In this document: positions 26,830 through 36,602 of the stretch, piece by piece
Layout: each line of letters starts with the position of its first letter
How positions within the stretch are numbered: the stretch's first letter is position 1
Assembly (NCBI RefSeq): GCF_000003815.2
Contig: NC_049980.1
Span: 18,409,681 to 18,457,255 of the forward strand
DNA from: Branchiostoma floridae
Taxonomy: Eukaryota > Chordata > Leptocardii > Amphioxiformes > Branchiostomatidae
Direction of reading: 5' to 3'
Length of the DNA: 47,575 bases
Notes under the pieces: model-generated
Databases searched by the model: none
The model's input: the letters and a program-made list of their open reading frames with translations, nothing else
What the model was told of the DNA's origin: nothing
Made by a program: the position numbers and the translations under genes

Positions 26830-27289
26830 GTTTGATGTTAAATATAGGAAGTGGTAAAGCCTCATTTATTTGTCTTGCCACGAGCATAGAGCATACATTA
26901 TTATTGTGGTCAATGTTTCTTTGAAGTTGAATATGAAAAACCTCCCTCAAGAGATAACATCATTAGTGAAATCAAATATATGGTGAGATTTGATTGAAAC
27001 TGACTCGAAAGTCGGTTAACTCATTTTTGGTGAAACTTACGTGGTTCATTTGTTTCTCGGGGTACAAGACAATAAGATTATGGCTTCAAAATGACAAACC
27101 TAGGTAGCCAGGCTATGTACAAACCTCATTGGCCGCATCAAGGCTTGCTGCTTCCAGGTCTAGCAGATGTCTGTCGTGTGTATACGACTTGATCACCCAA
27201 GTACAGCGTGGAACCAGCTAATATTGGCGGTTATTCATCAATTTTGGAAAAAGGATCATAGCGGGGGTTGTCAACAGTTGAAACGGGAG

Positions 27290-27539
27290 TACTCTCCAAG
27301 CAGAGCTTGGGCTACGGCTGTTTTTTGACAATTTTAGGCGTTTTTATCAGGCTTTCTATTTTGCACTGTTTCTTGATGTTTAGCGGCATTTCTATTTTCA
27401 AAGACGTTATATAACGTACTTGCTATTTTGTACTGTTTCTTCTTGATGTCTCGCGTTTATGCCGCGAAATATCAAGAAACAATACAAAATAGAAAGCCCT
27501 ATAAAAACGTTAAAGGAAAAATCCTCTGCTTGGAGAGTA
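27290..27539. mobile_element. Miniature inverted-repeat transposon (MITE), 250 bp
   Basis: The ends TACTCTCCAAGCAGAG and CTCTGCTTGGAGAGTA are perfect inverted repeats. The arms stay similar inward: the left arm GCTTTCTATTTTG plus TGTTTCTTGAT (about 27350-27377) mirrors the right arm ATCAAGAAACA plus CAAAATAGAAAGC (about 27472-27498). A third copy of the CTATTTTGTACTGTTTCTT motif and the palindrome ACGTTATATAACGT (27404-27417) lie between them. If the flanking TA on each side is the target duplication, the element belongs to the Tc1/mariner type and runs 27292-27537. It has no coding capacity. Confidence 0.85.
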
Positions 27540-28469
27540 ACAAGGGGGCTGGGTTCATATTCTAGACATTGTCTCCGAAAGCCATATTACGAAGTCTTCA
27601 CCTTCGTAGACTTTCCATCCATTCCATGCCAATGCAATGATGACCTTTAAATTTTACCAAACCTCACCTCATAATTCCATGTTCGCATGTGTCCATACGT
27701 GTGTGGTTCTTTAAAGATTTTTCTTTCAATTTTGACAAATGGCACAAACTGGCACAAAAATGACTTACAAAGGGAAGTTCTAAGAACGCATTTCTTGGTG
27801 AAATAACTGATAGCAGAAGGGAGCATTGTCCACTATGGGAGTTGGTCTTCTTTGGGACTATCTATATCTAATTAGGTGATGACCTACGATATGACTACTT
27901 TTGGAGCATATATGTATGATATATGTATATCGTTTTTAATGTGGTCTGATATTCCTCAGGCGATGCTCAGCGTCCCACCATGATTCATGGTTTGATTTAC
28001 CGCCAGACCGCACAGTCCCTGCCAGCGGAGGTTGTGCCTGGGTCAACCCCAACCCTCGCACAATGGAACAGACGTCAACAACCCTCTTTGTCCCACAGAA
28101 AAGGGAAAACTTCAATATTTGAATGCTTCAATTCAACTCCGCGCACACAAGACGAGCTGTTGAATGGCAGCCCGAACAAAAACAACATTCGGTATGGCCG
28201 GAAACTTGTCGGATGCTTCCACCGAGGCAACCATTGACGAGCAGCCGGGCGGTGGACCACCTTGTACGCGACCGCGTCTTTTTTGTTTGGCCGTGGCCTT
28301 GTATCCAAACAACACTTCCCATCCTCTTCTTAAAAAGATCATACCCGGTGGTCTGGAGCTGATGGGATTTTTCTTCTTTGAAATTCTACTGTGGTTGTGG
28401 AGAAAATGCCCATGGCTTTGTACATGTGAAATAGAAATTGACCGCAGCATACATATGAAATGCTGGTGG

Positions 28470-28650
28470 TTTTATATTTGTATTTACCGCGAACTTAAAA
28501 CCGCGAACTTGAAACCACTGCGAACATTTTCCATGGCAGTAAGAGACTACAGTACATGGTGCTTCCGCGAACTTTAAAACCACCACGAACAGTCATTTTT
28601 CCCGCTACCGCGAAATCAATTTTAGATCCCCACGAAATTAAATGCAAAGA
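28470..28650. repeat. CGCGAACTT-type interspersed repeat
   Basis: Irregular copies of CCGCGAACTTNAAACC at 28487-28500, 28501-28514 and 28565-28581, followed by CCGCGAAATCAA (28608-28619) and CACGAAATTAAATGCAAAG. The opposed GGTGGTTTTA near 28465 and TAAAACCACCA near 28574 suggest terminal inverted repeats. It looks like a short dispersed element; no protein is encoded. Confidence 0.55.
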
Positions 28651-28999
28651 GGCTAGGCAGTACGGAAGAAGAAGAAGATGATAAAGGGATGCAAGGACGT
28701 TGAGGGATGTAATACGTCATGACGGTTACACTCATATTTCCGGCCCCCGGGTCCATACTCCATTGATACGGATCTAGAGTTTGCTTCGGGAATAAGGAAT
28801 GATTTCTGCATGGATTTACACATTTGAGAATTATGAGCGATCGCCCGTATGTATTATGTCTTTCCTAGAAGTAGAAACAATGAATGACCTATGCCTTTAT
28901 TTCGTCCCTGCTGTGACCGTCATTGCCACTAGAACTTCCCTTCTGACCGCGCAGTCCATGAAACCGAGTAACTGTACTTGCTGCAGTATTGACTCTACC

Positions 29000-29015
29000 T
29001 ACTAGATGGCGCTTT
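29000..29015 (+). promoter_or_regulatory. CTCF-like motif 1
   Basis: CTACTAGATGGCGCT matches the CTCF core pattern CCASYAGRKGGCRS closely. Motif evidence only; see the second motif about 220 bases downstream in the same orientation. Confidence 0.3.
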
Positions 29016-29217
29016 AGTATATCCAAAGCCTATTCGTTACTGCCATTAGTTGTTGCCCATCAAAGTAATATGTATCATAAGTTGAATAATCACAAGCACT
29101 GCATCAACCTTGTATTGTAACAAAATATTTCAGGTTGTAGACTTTATTTTTCAGCAATGATACTACATGTGTAGTGTACATATATACTTTGGACAACATA
29201 TTCGATTGTGTGTCTAG

Positions 29218-29233
29218 TCGCCAGGGGGCGTCT
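29218..29233 (+). promoter_or_regulatory. CTCF-like motif 2
   Basis: TCGCCAGGGGGCGTCT contains the CCAGGGGGCG core of CTCF sites. Same orientation as the motif at 29000-29015. It lies between FoxB and the coiled-coil pair, a sensible place for a domain boundary, but this is inference. Confidence 0.3.
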
Positions 29234-31662
29234 CCAAACGTCAGTTGGAAAAGAAATCTGATACTAGTACTCGATGAGACAGAACGCTGAGTCGACCACA
29301 CGACAACTTTCCCAACCCTACATACGTTGTATACTACAGAACACCGTACGTCATGTAAAAATCTACAAATAATGAAGCATAGTCACCCTAATGTCACCCA
29401 TGGCTGCCTCCGTCTGAATTATTCAAATATTTGGTTGAGGACTCAGAGAAGGATCATCCGCTCGACTGTGCCCCCCACCCTCCCTGCTCAGCCGCCTAGA
29501 ACCGGCGCCGGCAGACTTTAACTTAATCTCCATGTGCAAATTATTGATGACATTATGTGTAACTATGGGCTACCGTTTGTGGGTGAATCGTACAGTATGT
29601 GGTAGTTGACACTGTCTTCTTCAAATGATAACTACTCTCGTAATAATGGCACCTTCAGATAGACTTCACCGGAACTAAAATACTTACAGATAAAAAAAAA
29701 GGAATTGTCTTTGCAATATTAACGTGTTGAACTTATTAGTTGTTGTTAAATGTTCCGTAGGAGTATGATAGAATAACAGGATCTGCTTTGCGCAAAGTAC
29801 AAATACATGTAAGTGCATGCAGACCTCTTAGAGGTAGATCAGAAACCCGAGCATCGTGAACTACTAATTTGCACCGCGACATTCAGCATGACACAGCAGC
29901 ACAGTTGTTGTGAAAGGAACGTACACGCTCCAGGTATACCGGTTGTACTACTTTACGTCTACATCTACATGAAAGTCAAACACACATAGTATGGTAGGAG
30001 GATTGCACCTTGAAATGTATCTATTTCCCTGCACATAGTCCTCTCGCTCAGTCCTGCCGTCCCCAACGCGGAAGTCCCCCAACAGACGGCAATTTACAGA
30101 GGATCACTCTTATCGAGTCAATTTTCCTCTCTTATAAAATATTTCGGCGTCGTGATCTCTTCGTAATCCGAGTCAATAATTGCTCAAACATCATCGGAAA
30201 AGGTTTAATGTAGAACCTTAATCCAACGTTTGGCATTTCGGCTTTAGGACTGCCCGTCCCCGAAGGGTGGGTAGCCCTGTATCCTAGCAACAAGGCAGTG
30301 GCCCATGGCTGTGTTTGTACAGCAAGGAAATTGGCAAGTAGATGGAGTATTCATAATCAGACGTACACGCTTTAACTGGCTTGTAGGGATCGGAACTTTC
30401 CCTCGGTATATGAAATATTTATCGATTAGAGTTGAGTCCTGCTATGCACTGTAACCGTGAAGGACATATTTGTAGTTTCGTACTTTTCTGCCTTGACTTT
30501 CACATGAACAGAACGTCAAATTACTGTGAAGTCAGAACGTGAATAATCTAAATCTGATCTTAAATGCGACCGTGTATTAACGACATTCTGTTGTACAGAA
30601 TTCATTAGTCGGAAACGTGTATTCTCGGTCTCATGTAGTCGAAAATAAAAGCACAGGGGAAATTTCCAGATTTACAATTGTTGTGCCCTGAAACAAGGCT
30701 CTTGAAAAGAGTCACAGAACAATAGAATAGATCATGACGTTTCCTGTGTCCGTAGTTACTAAAGTACATATTGCGATCATAGATATTGGAATGGACATCA
30801 CAGTGGATGCTGGGAAAGCCCCACTGATTAACAGGATTTGTCTGTTTGCATGGACGATTTCCCATAGGTGATGTCCTTGGTGCTGAATGTTATCTAACAC
30901 AGTTTCACTGCGGTGTTACTTCTGAAGGATGTTGCATCCAACCTGCTATGTTGGATAACAAGAATATCAGGGCACGTATCTTCACACGAAACTTTTGATT
31001 GTCTCTAAACTTTGAATGCCATCATAGTCAACATTGGAGTCATTCAGCGCTTCCTAGCGATTCTGGAGGTAATTGCAACGAGTTATTTACGATCGCGCCA
31101 TGACAGCACAAATCATCAAATGACGCCGTAGTATCAAAAACATCACATGTGCTGATAAATAAATTCACTTTGTCTCTTTGTCATTTTTCTCTTTTATTAC
31201 TAAGAGTACTAGTTCTGAAACCAAACTGATGAAACTGAAATTACTTACGGAACTTTGTGTATCCTTTTGTTCTCTTTATTATTTCGTTTCAGTTTTAAAA
31301 TCGCCTAGTATTTGGCGACGTTTACATCGGTTGTAACATACACACTACATGTGGCTTTTGTTTCAACTCTTGAATGTTTCTGATTCCCTTTATCGTGGTA
31401 CCATTCCAGTTAAATATGTCCACTTCACGTTTCATCTTGTACGTGATGCTTTTTATTCAATCATGATTTATATCTCCAGTCAAGGTTGCTTGAGCAATAA
31501 CTTTTCGTCATGTTAACTTTTGTGTCGCCAGTGCATACAATGAATACAACCATGATAGACACACTTCTGATCCGCTGTTTAAGATGGTTTTACAGTCTCC
31601 AAACTTGGTGATTAAGAAGCGCGTTTAATCCTTTTATTATTGCCTGCAACAAAAGAGCTTTC

Positions 31663-31762
31663 NNNNNNNNNNNNNNNNNNNNNNNNNNNNNNNNNNNNNN
31701 NNNNNNNNNNNNNNNNNNNNNNNNNNNNNNNNNNNNNNNNNNNNNNNNNNNNNNNNNNNNNN
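31663..31762. other. Assembly gap (100 N)
   Basis: Exactly 100 undetermined bases, probably a placeholder for a gap of unknown size. Confidence 1.
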
Positions 31763-33215
31763 TCTTCCACACATGCTAACGCCCGGTTATTGAAGCACAC
31801 ACATACCACGAGGCGTCCATTTAGGTGACTAATGCCGTCTGGATGTTTAAACAGTCGACCTATCCACCTTTATAGTCCAAACACACCGTGTGTTTCCTCA
31901 GTAACGGCGACATGTTTAATATAGCCGTCAGTGTGAGATGGTTGCGCCTGCTGTGTGAGTAGGGACCAGGGCGTGCGGTGTTCACACGGTGTGTTTGGCC
32001 GTCTGACTCCGTACCAAAACAACGGTAAGTGTGAGCTGAACGATGTTCTTGCTCCCACCATGTCTTGTGTGGCGCAGGCTTGTCCTACATGAGCCAGCAC
32101 ATGGCAGTAACGTAGATGCTATACTTGCCAGTAGTCATACGACCTGATATAACGTTATATCAATAGAATATGCTATACGATTCCATAGTAGACAAACATT
32201 CATCCTCCATTTCTCCAGAAGAGTGAAAAACACACGGGGTACTCCCTCGATTTATATGAAGGTCTTCGCTAGATTCTTTGGTAAAATATACAGCTGTGCA
32301 CAATCCATGTAATGTTGTATCATCACCTCCATTGACCCATCGTGTTTGCAATGAGTATGATCTCATGAAATTTGAAGAGGTTTGCAAATAGCAAAACCAT
32401 CCGTTACTGCTTCATGGTAAACCGTTAGCTGCTAACATGTACATCGGGGTTAGTCTGTCCCATACAAATGTAGTCAGTCTTGCATCAGGTCAACGGACAT
32501 CTTCACTCGTTACCTGCGAGAAGGAGTAATGGGAACTGGCAGAGAGCCAATGGAGATGAATGTAGCTTTATCAATAATGCCAGTCAAAGACAACATTGTT
32601 GTGAAATATGTTTATAGTGATATATGAAGAAGTTTTGTTCTGTTAGCTTTAGAACTAGGACCAGTCAGCCATTACTGTAGGTTTGAAACGGTCCTCCGGA
32701 TACAAGTGTATACTGTATGTACGTGTGGTAACCGTATATTTTCATGTTTACCTGCTGCACATCTATACTCCAATGTCATGGCAACACAGCCAACTGTACG
32801 GACAAGTATGAGACAGGTTATAAGATTCCTTACAGTCAAGCTGTGACATTTGACAACATAATCCCACAGTTCCAATGATGGAGTATTGAGCAGTCGACAG
32901 GTCGGGCCGGTGATAGTAATTAGCTCCACACTGAGTGGGTGATCTGTTGACAGGGTTGTACCTTGATAAGAGCCGCTCAGTACATAGTCACCATCAGATG
33001 GCCAGGAACGCACGCTGGTGAATGGAAGAAGGCCTAAGAAAATCAATGTTGTGTTTCTTGTTACGGTCCTGAAAAAACTGGGTCAGTAGATAGAGATTGC
33101 CCTAATTTGTTAACAGAATGTGAAACAAAGGCAGACAATTTCTGTTCTGTTTCGGTGACGTGTTCAAGTTGACTCAGTCATTAATACATCAAAGGCACTG
33201 ACTGTCGCCCGCCTG

Positions 33216-33547
33216 TATTCTCCAAGCAGAGGTTGTGTCACGGAGATATTAGTGGTCGTGATTTTCACCGGCTCGCTCTTCTCAGTCAGGGGAGTGAAGC
33301 GTTTAAAATCCCGACCACAGCTTACAGAATAGCACGCCCGGGCCTATCGGTACGTGTGGTAATAAGACTTCATTCAAAGGCACTAAAATGTAATGGAAAG
33401 AAGCCTATACCTTAGACCTTTCTTGTTTTCATCCATCAGATATCAAATGGAAAATTTTATGTCCCTTGCCAGTGGTCATCGTGGCCCAAAAAAGGCAAGG
33501 GGAGTCGGGAGGTTCCGATAACGGGCTATGGAGGCCTACGGAGAGTA
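33216..33547. mobile_element. Possible degenerate element with CTCCAAGCAGAGG end
   Basis: TATTCTCCAAGCAGAGGTTG at 33216-33235 is the left end of the family seen at 27290 and 36473. The only candidate for the other end is GGAGAGTA at 33540-33547, preceded by GGCCTAC where CTCTGCTT would be expected. The left end is convincing; the right border is uncertain and the element may be truncated. Confidence 0.4.
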
Positions 33548-34557
33548 AACGTTATTTGTTCTATTTACAGAGCTACGAGTGTTTTGGATACGTAAAGATG
33601 AAAGTGCGTTCGTAGAGAAAGATATGACGTCATCTCATTGAAAGAGGAAATCAAAAGGGTGGGATATAATTACATGGTACGTAATACCAAGATATCGTTA
33701 CCAGAGCTAGGAACGATTAGCATGATGGCAACCGAACATGTTGCACACGAGTTCTTGTAACGCCTACGCACAGGAATTTTAGGAAATAATATCTGTATCA
33801 AACTAGAATGATGAAAAAAAGCAAAATGTTCTCATAGTACCAATAGATTCTGTACCAAAACGTGACAAATTATAAGTGGGTGGGTGTCATATTCATCCAT
33901 ATTTTCATCAACTGGACGTGCTTTGTGACTTATCATGTGGTTACCAACGTCATATATAACACATAAAAGATTATCTAATCAGTTATGGCTTTTGAGCACG
34001 ACTATAACAGCCCGGCACGAGTTTATGACCAGGCCGGAACGTGCCTGATGACATCTGTGTTCCATCCTCATTCTCACCCTGAAGAGCTTGTTAAACAGGC
34101 GCTAGCGCGGGGATAAACCAGCCTCTTGTAGCCGTATCTTTGCTGTGTCATTAGACCTTGTACAAACACGGGGTGGGGAACTGTTGTGTGGTAGTCAACA
34201 CAGCTCGCTTCCTCTGAATTGTAATGCCGTGTTCTAAATATTTACTTTCTTGCATGTGTTCTTGAGGGCATGACTAAGGTGAGAGGTTTAAACCGGGGAG
34301 GTATTTCTTAACACTGCCTGACAAAATGTTGAACAATTTTAAGGATTTTGTTCTTTCAGGTACTTACACGAAGAATTTAACCACCAACATAGTGAAAGTA
34401 CAACCTGTATGACCTACAGGTGGTGGCCCTGGAATCATGTTACAAGTACTCATCGACAAACCTTTTCAAGTGAAAGGAATGTGTACCATTCCCTAACTTT
34501 GTTTACCTACGTCACACAATGTGTTTACTTGTTTGTTGCTACCGCTCCCATCCGCAG

Positions 34558-34691
34558 GTAAGCTCTACGGCCGCCGGAAGTACGTCATCAGAGGGCTGTG
34601 GCGCCGTCACGAGAAAACTAGTCTTTCCACTCTCCGTTAATCACCCCATAGAAAGTGGAACATTTATCTCGGCAGGGGGTGTGTGTAACAG
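34558..34691 (+). other. Possible leader intron of paralogue A
   Basis: A strong donor CAG/GTAAGC at 34557/34558 precedes two acceptors, ending at 34675 (CTCGGCAG) and 34691 (GTAACAG). Splicing to 34692 would join an upstream ATG at 34519 in frame and add 30 residues in front of the ATG at 34743. Splicing to 34676 would keep the leader non-coding because TAA at 34686 is in frame. The second is more plausible because the added peptide looks unconserved and the 34691 acceptor has a weak pyrimidine tract. Confidence 0.3.
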
Positions 34692-34742
34692 GTGTACTCC
34701 AAACCTGAGGAGCCGGCGGTAGGAGTTGAATATAGAGACGGT

Positions 34743-35819
34743 ATGGCCGGTCGTAGGATACAGAAGCTGATCCACTGTGATGGTGTCGCGAGGCACAGCG
34801 AGACGAGGACGGCGGCGGACAACAGCGTGAGGAGGGAGCTAGATGAGCTGGGGAAGCAGGTGAGAGTGATGGACAAGGAAAGAAAGAAGCATCTCCGACG
34901 GCTATCCGTGACGAGAAAGGACTTAGAGCGCTCCATGATGCGGTACAGTCAGCGGATGGCGGAGATCAGTGCACAGAGGGGACTACTTCAGGTACCGAGC
35001 GACTCCAGCCCTCATGGATACAAGACAGAAACACAGAGGGCAAAGAGTCTTACGGCTCTAGACAAAGTTGGTGTCCCGGACAGTCACACTGGGACAGCCA
35101 GAGATCCTCCACGTCCGAAGAAGGGGCAACTGTCTGGCTCTACCGGCGATTTACCTACACTTAGGAAAGATAGAAACATGTTACCGCCACCCGACATCAA
35201 GATCACCAAGAGTCAGGAACACCTGAGCCAAGAAAGATTCTACGACTCCTCCGATTCAGAAGGCAGTGTAGAAATAACGCCGTTGTTTGAAGCCCTGAAT
35301 GTTAGGAACCAACAACAACCCTTCGTAGCTGGTGTTCAAAGTTGTCCGACTTCCCCTCTCTTTGAGAGACGTCCCAGGGCACACACGATCGGAACGCCGT
35401 CGGCACAGCTCTTCAACTCACGGAGCAGGAGTGAAGTGAGAAATAGGTCGGCGGGCAGACGAGACAAGTCCCCAAATGAACCACCATCACCACAGTCGTT
35501 ATCGCCTCGGCTGGTGAGGAAACGTTTCCGTTACTCGGGGGCGGTGGAATCCGTGCCGGACAAGTTGGACACAGAGAGTAACATGTCGTTCGTGTCTAGC
35601 GGCGCCGTGACAGTGTCAGGACCGAGCGAGTACGGTCCACCGGCCGTGGAAGTGGAGCCGATCCGCCCGCTCTTGGGTCGGCACTCGGTACAGCCCAACC
35701 GTGTACAAAAGGTGAAACAACCCACTCGGAAACACAGCGCAGACTTGAAGACTCTGCTGACCAAGAGGGCGTTTTCCCGCTTAAGCCCTGGGGACAGTGG
35801 AATTATCAAAGAGATTTGA
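34743..35819 (+). CDS. Coiled-coil protein with disordered tail, paralogue A
   Basis: A 358 aa protein of a family I do not recognise. Residues about 29-78 are highly charged and predicted by eye to form a coiled coil (RRELDELGKQ, KERKKHLRRLS, RKDLERSMMRYSQRM). The rest looks disordered: an acidic/serine patch SSDSEGSV (169-176), an arginine-rich RRPRAHTIG (209-217) that resembles a basophilic kinase site, an Ser-Pro stretch (243-255) and a basic C-terminal part. The 48-78 block matches residues 56-86 of the minus-strand protein at 39943-41334, with 16 of 31 identical, so the two are paralogues. The ATG has G at -3 and +4; an in-frame TAA at 34686 closes the frame upstream unless an intron is removed. 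A CAG/GTAAGC donor at 34557/34558 and acceptors ending at 34675 or 34691 suggest a spliced leader. The layout of a short N-terminal coiled coil plus long tail recalls CCDC190-like proteins, but I cannot verify homology. Confidence 0.8.
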   Translation: MAGRRIQKLIHCDGVARHSETRTAADNSVRRELDELGKQVRVMDKERKKHLRRLSVTRKDLERSMMRYSQRMAEISAQRGLLQVPSDSSPHGYKTETQRAKSLTALDKVGVPDSHTGTARDPPRPKKGQLSGSTGDLPTLRKDRNMLPPPDIKITKSQEHLSQERFYDSSDSEGSVEITPLFEALNVRNQQQPFVAGVQSCPTSPLFERRPRAHTIGTPSAQLFNSRSRSEVRNRSAGRRDKSPNEPPSPQSLSPRLVRKRFRYSGAVESVPDKLDTESNMSFVSSGAVTVSGPSEYGPPAVEVEPIRPLLGRHSVQPNRVQKVKQPTRKHSADLKTLLTKRAFSRLSPGDSGIIKEI

Positions 35820-36472
35820 ACCGTGAACATCTATTGCAGTTGCTGTGTGACTGTGTGCTGGAAAGCTGTTTTAAAAGGAATGCTTGTAAATGGATCTTCC
35901 TTGCACTCAACCAGAAAACGATTTTAAGACACCTGTTTAGATCACTACAGAAGTATCAGGATTATAGCAGAAGCATTGAGTCTTCTTATAGAAGATATAG
36001 AACTCTATGTTAAATCATTTGCCACACATTCATCGCGACAATTGTAGCTTGAACGGTTTCAGGTATACAATAGATGATGTTTGTGATTTCTTAAAAGAGT
36101 TAAATTTGTACATGCGTGCTGCGTTACTTTTTTTCTATGGCTAGTATCAAACCATTTAGTTAAGTTGCTTCTCTGGGGCGCCTCCTAACGACTAGACCTC
36201 TAATTACATAACCGAAGTGAAAGGGCAAATCCGCATTCAGACAGATCAACTGTCGATTCACAAGTTGAGAGACTCAAAATTTCATTCTGCCTTTGAAGTT
36301 AATGTAATCCTGAACCGTAGGTGGGAATATTTCCAACCCGTACGAAGTGTATGTATTCCACTCATACATTATCACACATAGTTCAAGAAAAGCTAAACTT
36401 GGGTTTATGTGCCTCTGTAATTTTTCTTTTAACGGCTAGATGGCAAAAGTGACAGTAGAAACACAGAGAAAG

Positions 36473-36602
36473 CTATTCTTCAAGCAGAGGTGTCGGTGGA
36501 GGGGCAAGTAGTGGCCGGAAATTTTTACGTCTTTCTCCCTTATACGGGAAGGGAGCAGACGTACCGCCCCCTCCATACCCGACAGAAACTGCTGGAGAAT
36601 AG
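36473..36602. mobile_element. Compact palindromic MITE, 130 bp
   Basis: Starts CTATTCTTCAAGCAGAGG and ends CTGCTGGAGAATAG, and the arms match almost to the centre: GTGTCGG with CCGACAG, GGAGGG with CCCTCC, and ACGTCT with AGACGT around the turn TCCCTTATACGGGAAGGGA (36536-36554). Nearly the whole element can fold into one hairpin. It shares its terminal motif with the elements at 27290 and 33216 and lies in the space between the two coiled-coil genes. No coding capacity. Confidence 0.85.

Larger units (their letters stand above)
28651..34518. other. Intergenic, weak spliced candidate on minus strand
   Basis: No long reading frame. It contains the two CTCF-like motifs, a 100 N gap, the degenerate transposon end at 33216 and an X-box-like word GTATCCTAGCAAC (30279-30291) with no gene beside it. 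A possible two-exon minus-strand gene (33068-32752 joined to 32361-32252) is discussed under findings; I do not consider it established. Confidence 0.5.

Noticed and set aside
30279-30291. X-box-like GTATCCTAGCAAC
   Set aside because: Fits with a one-base spacer, but no gene starts nearby on either strand.
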